From assembly GCA_947650285.1 (NCBI GenBank), contig CANTFL010000080.1, positions 431,688-495,687 on the forward strand: a stretch of 64,000 nucleotides of DNA, in the 5' to 3' direction. The translations under genes were made by a program, and so were the position numbers. The stretch comes from Hyaloperonospora brassicae (Eukaryota > Oomycota > Peronosporomycetes > Peronosporales > Peronosporaceae). Every line of letters starts with the position of its first letter. Positions within the stretch are counted from its first letter, which is position 1. This document shows, one piece after another, positions 11,641-20,427 of the stretch. The notes below the pieces were generated by a model, which worked only from the letters and a program-made list of their open reading frames with translations, did no database searches and was not told the origin of the DNA.

Positions 11641-11658
11641 GCTCTTGGGCTCATAACC
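11641..11658 (-). other. Primer-binding site matching the anticodon arm of initiator tRNA-Met
   Basis: Directly next to the 5' LTR the minus strand reads GGTTATGAGCCCAAGAGC. The complement contains GGGCTCATAACC, the anticodon stem-loop of eukaryotic initiator tRNA-Met (CAT anticodon), not a tRNA 3' end. Drosophila copia is known to be primed by a half-molecule of initiator tRNA-Met in the same way. Confidence 0.75.
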
Positions 11659-11909
11659 TGTTATGTCGAAGGAAAATTGGAAAGTGTATTGAATTAGTTT
11701 TCCTATGAACTTACTCGTCGTGTTATCTTCTTCTACCTTGTAGCTTTCCCTGATCTTGATGGATTCTAGAACATACACTCAAGGTAGTTCTAGAATCATC
11801 AGACTGCACGTGAACCGTTTACACCCTGTCGTATCATCGCTGTCTTGTCACTTGTGCGTAGCAAATCACAGTTGGCTTTGTTGACCGTGCATTGACAGTG
11901 CACCCATCA
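11659..11909 (-). repeat. 5' LTR of the copia element
   Basis: 251 bp, apparently identical to the other LTR. It should hold the element's promoter, directing transcription leftward. Confidence 0.95.
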
Positions 11910-12026
11910 GCAATGTTTATGTGGCAACCGTTGTATCACATTCAGGCCACGTCACTTCGAATATTGCAGGATAAGCAGATCAGAAATGCGACTGTAATGG
12001 AGCCAGGCCATGCTAATTTAAATAAA

Positions 12027-12931
12027 TTACAGAATAAGGTATTTAAAAATGCACCCGCGGCATAACACTGCAACCGTAGATAAAATATGCTGGTCCTTCA
12101 TGTGGTGCCGCAGAGCTTCCGTGTGTAATTTTCCACCAAGTGCCTTTTTGTTTGCCTCCTGAACGATATTGTGGACATCCTTGGCATTTATAAGGACACC
12201 CGCCTCCTTAAATTGATTTACAATAGCCTATAATAATCACATACAGACAAAAAACCGATAATGACCTGCTGTATATGACTTCGACACGCACACATACCCG
12301 TGGAGCAGCTCCATCCTGATGCATCTGGACGACCTTAGCATTAATGTCGTCAATTTATCGCGTCGCACGTCGCGACGCCGGTAACGCTGAGAGCATGGTC
12401 TTGCTGATACAACGAGCGTGGCCGGTGTATCAGTTGTCCACTAAAAACGTTGACCAGGCAATTTCTTCGGGGGCGTGCTTGCCATACATGATCACGAGCT
12501 CGCATGGACAGCCGACCTTTTTTGTTCCGCGATCTCGCATTGACGTGTGCCGACTGTGGGATCTCCTATGATGTTTTTTCTGCCAACATGTGAGAAAACT
12601 GCGCTTGAGACCAATCGAACAGCCGCGGGATACACTAATAGCAAAGCCTTAGCGTACGGCGTCCTGCTTCGAAGCCTCTACAGCCTTCTTTTGACTGTCA
12701 AAAGGCCCGACCGGTGGAGATTCTTCACAGACCCATGAGAGATCAGCGGCGGCAGGATTAGGGCCAGCATCAACTTGGAACCTAACCTGATTGTCAGCGA
12801 CGACAGAATTAGTATCAGCATCAACAACCGTAGCAGTGGCAGCAGAAGTAGTGGAGGTGGACAGAATCAGTATCAGCATTAACGACCGTTGCAGTAGCAG
12901 CAGCAGTAGTGGAGGTGGTCGAAGGGCTCAT
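12027..12931 (-). pseudogene. MULE transposase, N-terminal FAR1-like part only, decayed
   Basis: Minus-strand frame with one intron. The ATG is at 12931; a 58-bp tandem duplication then shifts the frame. From about 12879 one frame runs to a phase-0 GTATGT donor (intron 12297-12228, ending TTATAG) and continues to a stop at 12027. It reads SPPVGPFDSQKKAVEA, then GFAISVSRG, KVGCPCELVIM and IAWSTFLVDN, then NAKVVQMHQDGAAPR. After the intron it reads AIVNQFKEAGVLINAKDVHN. This is the order seen in FAR1/MULE transposases: FAR1 DNA-binding region, Cys-containing segment, W.(V/F) strand, then the helical linker. In-frame stops lie at 12651 (TAA), 12432 (TGA) and 12357 (TAA). The DDE catalytic domain is absent because the right-hand terminal repeat follows directly. 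Family assignment is by pattern, not by search. Confidence 0.7.
12803..12918 (-). repeat. 58-bp tandem duplication inside the transposase remnant
   Basis: Two adjacent 58-bp units (12918-12861 and 12860-12803 on the minus strand), both starting CCACCTCCACTAC, differing at about seven positions. Because 58 is not a multiple of three, the duplication itself puts the ATG at 12931 out of frame with the rest. Confidence 0.8.
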
Positions 12932-13002
12932 CACCACGCGTTAAACAACGAAGATATTCTTTTTGAATTGACGTGGCTATGTTACAGGTGTCTTTCTACT
13001 TA

Positions 13003-13128
13003 GCTTATCTTGTAATATTCGAAGTGACGTGGCCTGAATGTGATACAACGGTTGCCATATAAACATTAAGTCGAATGGATAGGCGGCGGTGTATTTAGCA
13101 ATAATGCCAGGTGTATTTAGCCTCTCCC
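13003..13128 (-). repeat. Right terminal inverted repeat of the MULE
   Basis: About 126 bp, inverted relative to 7043-7109 plus 11912-11970. Because it is not interrupted, it shows the sequence of the site into which copia inserted in the left repeat (CTTAATGTTTATATGG). Confidence 0.85.
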
Positions 13129-13137
13129 GTGTTTCGA

Positions 13138-15087
13138 CAGCTCTTTGATACGAATAGATCGGGAACGCCTACACGGGCTGGGCGCTCTGATTGATCAGGA
13201 GAAATGCTCGACTCTCACATTGCTAACAGTCACGATTTGCTTTGCTCTCCGACTCGCGCAGTCGAGACAAACGCAACGAAACATGGCTAAATATGCTGGG
13301 AAGCTTTCTACGAGCTAGAAGGTTCACGGAACGGGCGTGAAAATAGCGCCTACCTATGCATACTAGCTTAGGCATACCAGGAAACCACCACAAACAAGTA
13401 GTCGGGAAGCCGAAGCCCCCGACGGCGACAAGTGCGATCTTCTGAAGTGATCAAGTAGGGAAGAACGTTTTCGTGATCTTGTGCAATGTGACGGTAAGCA
13501 GACACACTGTTCTCTTTCTCTCGCACGATCTGAGTGACTTCAAGTCTAACTCACTTGTCAGTGATCACTCCAATCGAATAGAGGCGCTTATTGAAAAAGC
13601 AAGTGAGCTTGTAAGTAGGAACGGCCATGCACCCGCCACATCCTCCGTTGCTAGAACAATGACGTTGCCCAGGGCTGTAAGACGATCGAGTCTATATTCA
13701 TCCACTAGCGACACTCGAAGCAATCGAGACACCACCACGGTCCATTTATGTCCTGTTCGTCATCCCTTTCCTTCGCATGAGATGTGGGCGTCGTAGAAGA
13801 CGATATGAGCGGCAGGGACGGCATCGAAAAGGGCATCATTTGCAACGAGGAAAAGGATCTCTTACTGCCGTGACAACAATCGATGCTAGCTGTGCGATGT
13901 TTGCCTGGACGAGAAAGTTGTGCGACTACCTGTTGCATATAATTTCGGCGAGTAGCCGAAGCCAAGTTGCATACGGCCGTTCAGGAAGTTGGACGAGCTC
14001 ATACCTGTGCTTGTCCGTTTACCAGAGATTGGCACTACTGTTACCCGCATATTTCTGGGTATGGCTTCTATCAACCGATCGGTCCTCTCACTTTGCGGTC
14101 GTCATGGTAGACAGTTTTAGCGGACAGCTTGAAGACGCAGGCGCCACGTTGACAGGATGATACAATGGCGAAAGATGCTGCTAGAATCGAGACCGTGGCC
14201 ACTGCTGACCTGAAGGTAAAGACCCGTTTCTAGAGAACGGCATAGGATCGTCTTCGGTCGATCGTTTCGTGTGAGCAAGAAGTTGCGTGACTGGCAAAAG
14301 CTCGGCCACCAACCGTGTCCCAGCGTCGGAGCTCCAACTAAACGTGGCCGCTCCGTTCGGACACAAACTGCTGCCAGAGCGCAACAAGTCACTCACACCT
14401 GCATGGATTCGTGCACGTGACCGCAAGTCTGGAGCATCATTATGCAGGAGCAATCCACGTTGACGTTGTGCTTGCAATGCTCGACTGTCTCAAGAGCTAC
14501 GAAACGCATGGATACATCGACACACTGGCTGAAGACGAAGTTGCATACAGTCGCATCCATCGCATCCCATTCATCGGCTCATTCATCATCAGCCAATGCG
14601 GCAGACATCACGGCATTGCGGCCGTCGTTAGGCCGGGGTGTCCGCGACAGAGCTCCGGAGGCAAGGATGGGAGCTTAACTACCATGTGACCGCGGCAATC
14701 CGATTGTTTTTTTTGAGAAGTTCTGTCTACAAAGCCTGAAGGCAGTGCTTACATATCTCACATGTGGTTCTACCAGCTGCATCTCGGACGCAACCGAAGT
14801 TCACGTGCCTTTGTTGCATGAACCTCTGAATGTGATTTTGCGGCCATCAGCCCTTGCACGAAAAGATCGACAACAAAGCAGTTCAAAACAAACCGCCAAG
14901 CGCTCTTCGCCATCATAATGTGGACTAGATATCGCACATACATTAACGCATTGACGGCGTGCGCGTGACTCACTTCGCCTCTACGACAACCTCAAGCATG
15001 TGCACAATCCGTTGACACAGCGACTGCTCCTTCCGTCAGTACCGAATCCGCGCCGCAAGATTCCAACCTCTTCATTACCAGCTCACG
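13138..15087. other. Gene-poor region with decayed protein-like fragments
   Basis: No intact gene is recognised. Fragments on the plus strand look like former coding sequence. 13473-13796 reads HSNRIEALIEKASELV. About 13880-14118 reads LCDVCLDEKVV, then RPFRKLDELIPVLVRLPE, interrupted by a stop. 14411-14689 reads YAGAIHVDVVLAMLDCLK. They are separated by stops and frame changes. They may be the remains of one multi-exon gene, but no family could be named. Confidence 0.3.
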
Positions 15088-15381
15088 ATGCGAATCATCA
15101 ACACTATGCTGACGGCTATCGCGCTCTTCTTCGCAGGTAGCGTCGACGTTGCCGGTGCTTCCAGCGGCGAGATCAAGAAAAAAGACGGGGTCTACGCAAA
15201 GGTTTACCATGTCCGAGACGGAGTTGTCGTGAAAAAAGAGGTGCTCCGTCTCGGCGAGGTCGATCAGCCCAAAGCGCCCGACTCGAAGACGGATGGCTCA
15301 GGAGTCGAAGAGGAGCGAATGGTCTGGCTAGCTCCTTCCCGTTGGCTGGAACAATTTTCAGTCTGGGAGCAAAGAAAATAA
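15088..15381 (+). CDS. Small secreted protein, candidate effector
   Basis: A 97-residue frame with a clear N-terminal signal peptide (MRIINTMLTAIALFF followed by AGSVDVAGA, probable cleavage after the Ala-rich stretch). The mature part is short, charged and lacks Cys. It has VLRLGEVDQ at about residues 50-58 and GVEEERM at about 72-78. Oomycete RXLR effectors have RXLR followed by an acidic EER in this region. Here no true RXLR is present, so at best it is a degenerate member or a truncated copy. The C-terminus (WLAPSRWLEQF) is short of a full WY domain. It stands alone in gene-poor DNA, as effector genes often do. Coding status rests on the signal peptide and the uninterrupted frame. Confidence 0.45.
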   Translation: MRIINTMLTAIALFFAGSVDVAGASSGEIKKKDGVYAKVYHVRDGVVVKKEVLRLGEVDQPKAPDSKTDGSGVEEERMVWLAPSRWLEQFSVWEQRK

Positions 15382-15454
15382 GCAGCTGGTTCAGGTGAAG
15401 TGAGCGTCGACTGCGTATCAGAAAAGCTCAAGACACCTTCTCACATCTTTCACG

Positions 15455-15925
15455 GCCACTATTCCGTGTCGTAGTCGAAAGTTACATAGAAAAGTCGCTA
15501 GCGACAGAAGAGTGATGACTACTCACTGCATGTTTCTTACTTTGAGTAATTACTAAGGCTAAACATGCAAACGTTTGCTCCATGACGACTCCACAGCTAG
15601 CTCAGTTGAGTTTCCTTTGCATGCTTCTTTCGTATGAACAGTACGCACCCTTTCCCGCCACAGAAAGCAAACGTCTGGGTGTTACCCAAAGTACGGCAAC
15701 GTCTTTTGAACAGCTAGAAATGCTGGTCTTGACTACCCCGCCCTAGTCATTACGTTCGGCTTAGCTGCAAACCTCTGGCAGATGAACACCTCCAGTCCGA
15801 ACAAGACTATCGCCTTTATGTAGGTTCTGCTGGTACCGCTTGACTCCTCCATGACATAGCAGAGACTGAGGATTTTCGCGTACCCAGCCGCAACGTCCTC
15901 TGGATAAGCGTTCCAGCGCTGCAAG
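15455..15925 (-). pseudogene. 3' remnant of a second D-2-hydroxyacid dehydrogenase copy
   Basis: Two blocks match the 3' end and downstream flank of the intact gene at 27091 in the same orientation. About 15880-15915 encodes, on the minus strand, YPEDVAAGY beside the intact FPEDVAAVF. About 15465-15560 matches 26885-26985 (for example CGTGTCGTAGT, AGCGACAGAAGA and CTTACTTTGAGTAA). The stretch between them has diverged, and everything upstream of the FPEDVAA block is missing. Confidence 0.6.
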
Positions 15926-16169
15926 GAGACACGAGCTGGCGTAACTGACACGGAATCGGTTCTGCTCCGATCGGTTTGCCCGTCGCCATGCCTAAGCGTT
16001 AGCGATACTCGACGCTCTGTCATTCCACAACCGGCATCATTCGTGCTTCTTCGCTTCAATGGCTCTTGACCAGCGCATCATTGTCAAACAAGCAAGACCA
16101 TGTCTCGCTACCACTCTATATTCTTCACGACCACGATACTGAGCACCTGATCACGCAACGATCATTATT

Positions 16170-17021
16170 TCGTCGAAGATGTCGGACCTGCCCATGTTGT
16201 CTGCCCCCCAACGCTCAGCCCAAGGGGTCATCTAGTAAAGGCCCCGCAACGACCACCCAGTGGATGCTCGACCCTGACCAGCAGCAAGTCCTGTTCGACG
16301 CTGAAGCACTGTTGATGGACGCCCACGTGGCCGCGCCACTGTTTCTCGCCCCCAAGACGAACCTACCTTCGAGCTGCAGCACTTGCTGAAGAAGGTGCGA
16401 TGGGTGCAAGGCACGTACGCCGGCGTGGACTCCTATCTTCAGTACCCTGATGCGCCAGTACACCCAGGATTCACTGTCTCACGAGCAGGCGGGGTCATGC
16501 CCACCGCGCTGGTCCAATTTGTTTTCGGCTACGTCGTTGCGATTGAGCGCAAGTTCTTTGAGGCGCAGAAGTACTAAGATCTGCGCGTATTTGGTCGATG
16601 GGAGCTGAAGTACCGCTCGTACCGTAACCTGACGATTGGTGTCCTTGGTCTCGGTGAAGTCGGGCAGGAGATCGGACGCACGTTCAAGGCGTCAGAATTC
16701 CGGGTGGTAGGGTTCAAGCGTCGTATCCGGAACGGAGATAAAAAGATGCTGGGTTCAAGTGTTGACACCGTGACGACGGATCTGAGTGAGGTGCTCAAGC
16801 AGAGCGACTATGTGGTAAATGCGCTGCCTAGCACAAACGCAACCCGGTACTTGCTGACCGAACAAGTGCTTGCGGTTTGCCATAAGAAGAAGCCGGTGTT
16901 CGTCAATGTGGGTCGTGGCGACGTCATTTCGGAAAACACGATCCTTGCCGCTCTTGCCAAGGGCTTGTTTTCGAAAGCCGTGCTGGATGTGCTCGAGAAG
17001 GAACCGCTGCCGAAGGTGAAA
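16170..17021 (+). pseudogene. Inverted, broken copy of the D-2-hydroxyacid dehydrogenase gene
   Basis: Nearly identical to codons from about residue 45 to residue 323 of the intact gene at 27091-28224, but on the opposite strand. Three lesions are visible: loss of one base at about 16366 (the CTACCGTTCGAG of the intact gene is CTACCTTCGAG here); a stop TAA at 16575-16577 replacing CAA; and loss of homology after EPLPK at about 17021. The lost C-terminus includes the TPHIAG block with the catalytic His. The high identity implies recent duplication. The N-terminal 40-50 codons are also missing. Confidence 0.88.
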
Positions 17022-19296
17022 TCGAGTCTGATCTGATCTGCTAAGGGTTGGCTCGTCTCTACTTAGTTCGTCTTCACAACGTAACCCTTTGTTCACAATG
17101 TACCCCGTTGACATTGGACACAAGGCTGACCCGTCGGTGATACGAAGCGATGTCGTGCTAAGTTTCGCATCATCTTCTTGATCTCGTCAAGCTTTTGTCG
17201 GGCAGAGTTTGCTGCTCAGTCTAACAAGTATCGATCCAATTCTTCATCGTGTTTGTACACGAAGACAAATATCGCACCGCAAAGCGTCTATGTCATGGTA
17301 TCTAAGCCATCGTGTTTGATAACAGAAAGGGCTGGTAGTGGGAATCGTTCACTACCAGTCCTTTGAGCTCAGTCCGCTCCGCATCGCACGTGGCTATTTT
17401 GCCTGGAAACGCAGTTTTTAGGCGATTTGATAGCCTCCAGCGGTGTCGTTAATTTTTCAGATGACTTATGAATTATTGTTTGTAGCTGTTTCGATCATGT
17501 CTACGAGTAGGGGTCCAGACGGCATGACCGATCATGCGTTCTAAAGCTCGATGTGTTTGCATTATTCAGCTCTGTTTCTTGTCACGCGACTTGCAGTATA
17601 TGCAGATCCACCTGTAGTCGTGACCGCATTCGTCGTATCCAATTCAATCGTAGGCGTCGAAATGTTTAATAATACGTATGTAGATTTCCGTAGGAAAGTT
17701 AATGGTTTAGCATTACCATTTCATAAAAATACCAAAAGTGGTCGGATTGAAAGCTATGACAAGCATGTAGACGTAAAGGCTTATAACAATCAGTGCAAAT
17801 GAAAATGAAAGAGAACCCGTTCCCAAATATTATTATAAGACAAAATACACACATTTCTCTATACTACAATTCTATAGTAATTATGATGAACTAGAATAGA
17901 TTGAAATGGTAGCTAGCTCTATCTGATTATTGATAACACGAAAAAGTGCGTCAAACGTAAAAGGTTTATTTTCCCCATTCAGTCAATAATCTTTCTCAAT
18001 CAATTATACGAGAAGTGATTCTTATTGATAATAATCTACAGTATGCCATTTGATTGAAACTTCTTTACAAAACATTTTGTTAGGTTCTAGTACATATACA
18101 CATTCATCTACTATCAAATCCATCAAGTTTATATGTCCTAAATGAAGAGTAAACGCACTGGATCATATACCTGGCAAAAGTAGCGCCTAACAATGCAAAA
18201 CATATGCAGCAAAAAAACTCGTTGATCGATTGCTTCACACTAGCAAGTTCGCTATCACCGAAATCAATGTAGCCTAAGATCACAGGTTGGCGGCGAAATC
18301 GACTACGTTGTCGTTCATGCTGACCTTGCAGCTGATTGCATTTAGTATCTATCATCAGCTATAGCATTTGGTCTGGTATGTCTATTTGCTTTGCGCAAGC
18401 ATATCCGGCCGTTTCCCTTCTACATCCGTAAGCCTTGTTATATCCTCTGAAACTCAACGAGTATGGCTCGTAGGCTAGGTGTTTATGCGGTCATTTTTTT
18501 CGCCTTCACGAATTGGTTCGTATCGGGACAAATGAGATACAAATATTTTAGCTATTTCAAAAGTGCACCAAATTACCCACGATAGTAACAATGAACGAAA
18601 CATTGATAGGTATTGTAATAACGTACGTCGTACGACCTTATACTGCCTGAATTACATAAAACATATTTTTAATGCAACTGATGTTTAAACAAACGTCGAA
18701 TAAGCAAGAATGTACGCGGTCGTCTTGTGGCGCTCGATCGGCTTTTATATCCATTTTCTCTATTTGTTTTTCCCCATAAGGATAATGAAAGCAAAATGAA
18801 GATGGCTACCAAAATGAAGTCGATCAACGATATGACCATCGTTATTCCGTGTCAATACGGGAAGATCTTATTTGTCGTGAATATCGCATATCTATTTCCA
18901 ACTAATGTTGCGGTTACATGTTTGAACAATTCACAAAGGAAGTATATACCTCGAGACAATTATCGATTTGTGAGATAGCGCCATTTTCCTCATCTTCCAT
19001 TCAGTAAGATATATAATTACTATTTCATTACGGTAGTACACCGGTACTTCTTATATGTTGCACAACCTCGGACGAATGCAAAAGTAAGACTTGTCATGGT
19101 CGCGATGTCAGACGATTGTATCATCGTGACGTTAGAGTATTATCCATAAAATCGTCACATGGTACACCGATCGACAACATGCGGTGCGTCACCAGCCACA
19201 GATGCATAGTACACAGCGTATGTTCATTGTTGTGCATAGATAGGACGTATAACGGAACGTCGCTGGACACCGTTACAAAATTTTCGGGATAGCTTC
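17022..19296. other. AT-rich gene-poor region
   Basis: From about 17.4 kb onward the base composition drops visibly toward AT, and all open frames are short and unrecognisable. It separates the broken dehydrogenase copy from a solo LTR. Confidence 0.5.
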
Positions 19297-20427
19297 TGTG
19301 GTAAAGTCACTAATCAAATGATAGGACGTGGATCGGTGACCACCCAGTTAAGGTGTCACTTACTGGTAGAAAATGAGACCATGGGACCTGGCGATCTTAA
19401 GAGGGATGGGAGGCGATCCCAACGGAGAAAGACGATCTGATCCAACTGTTGTCAGACTGATGGGTATGGAACGATCTGATCCAACTGTTGTCAGACTGAT
19501 GGGTATGGAACGATCTGAGACGGGGCGCGGAAAGGGATGATTTCCACGCTACGATCTGGGACAAGGAATGATGTCAACTTTGCGATCTGAGACAAGGAAT
19601 GATTCCACCAAACGACCGATCGGAAGAAGAATTCCTCTTCTACGGGCAAGATTGATTTGGCTTCCCCGGCGGGTCAAGTCACGCGTGTTACAGGGACACA
19701 GAAGACCGATCTTGGATTGTTGGCCAAGATCGAGAAGAGCGATCTCGGGATTTCTGGCCCGGGTCGATCAATTACTAACACTTAACTCAACTGATAGGGT
19801 AGCAGCAAGCAACAGCAAAGGAAAATGATTTTGGTTACAAGATCGCAAGGCGGCTCAAGTGGTCATAAGATATGGACAAGGAGTTCAAGACAAGACCGAG
19901 CAAAACCAAGACGATCTGCCGGACAAATCGGCACGTTTCATGTTGGCGAAACAAGACACCGATCTGCCCAAATTGCGCACTTCCAGCAAGATCGGTCGAT
20001 CCCAAGACCAGATCGGACCGATCCCAAGGCAAGACTGACGCAGGACTACTATTTGCTGGGTGAAGATTTCCGCACAGCAAAGACTCCGACCCCGAGAATA
20101 AATCGAGATCGGTGTGACTAAAGATAGAGATCACGACGCTTCCAGATAGAGATCGCCGCACCTCAAGATCAAGATCGCAGAACCCCTGTTCGTGGTGTGA
20201 AGATTTCCACGCCGGAAGCGAACTCTCAACCCAACCTCTCAGCGAGATCGACATCTCCCAAGGCCGTTACGAAGAGCTCAAGCCAGCCCAACCGACGGGT
20301 ACACAAGGTGATCACAAGGCTATTCAACAAGGCACAAACCGGAGTAGCCCCTCCGTGAGTCGGTAAGTCTGGGCAAGTGGATGATCGACAAGCACACAAG
20401 CGAATTTGTGAGATCGACTTCGCCACA
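19297..20427 (+). mobile_element. Solo LTR of a Ty3/gypsy element (same family as 60465)
   Basis: It begins TGTGGTAAAGTCACTAATC and ends GATCGACTTCGCCACA, like the LTR at 60465-62244, and is flanked by CTTC on both sides (19293-19296, 20428-20431). No internal region is present, so it was left by LTR-LTR recombination. At 1,131 bp it lacks about 650 bp found in the upstream part of the other copy. It contains two tandem copies of a 36-bp unit (ACGATCTGATCCAACTGTTG...) at about 19430-19508. Confidence 0.88.

Larger units (their letters stand above)
7110..11909 (-). mobile_element. Ty1/copia LTR retrotransposon, near-intact and young
   Basis: A 4.8-kb element on the minus strand. The two 251-bp LTRs (7110-7360, 11659-11909) appear identical over their full length when compared base by base, indicating very recent insertion. 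Each LTR ends TG...CA when read on the plus strand. The internal part holds one gag-pol frame in the copia order gag, protease, integrase, reverse transcriptase, RNase H. The primer-binding site and polypurine tract are both present next to the LTRs. Flanks share AATGTT (7104-7109 and 11912-11917), with two extra bases GC between the right LTR and the repeat. It is inserted in the left inverted repeat of the MULE. Confidence 0.95.
7043..13128 (-). mobile_element. Mutator-like element (MULE), non-autonomous, carrying a nested copia element
   Basis: Both ends start with the same 19 bases inverted, GGGAGAGGCTAAATACACC. They are flanked by an exact 9-bp direct repeat GTGTTTCGA at 7034-7042 and 13129-13137. 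A 9-bp duplication is characteristic of Mutator elements. The inverted ends extend to about 126 bp. The right end is 13003-13128; the left end is split by the copia insertion into 7043-7109 and about 11912-11970. Without copia the element would be about 1.3 kb. It encodes only the N-terminal part of a FAR1-type transposase on the minus strand and no DDE catalytic region, so it must have been moved by a transposase supplied elsewhere. Confidence 0.88.

Noticed and set aside
11639..11658. tRNA-Met-like anticodon arm
   Set aside because: Only the arm is present, directly beside an LTR; it is a primer-binding site, not a tRNA gene.
15237..15328. RXLR effector motif in the small secreted protein
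   Set aside because: The sequence is LRLGE, not RXLR; only the acidic EEER is present, so the protein is not called an RXLR effector.
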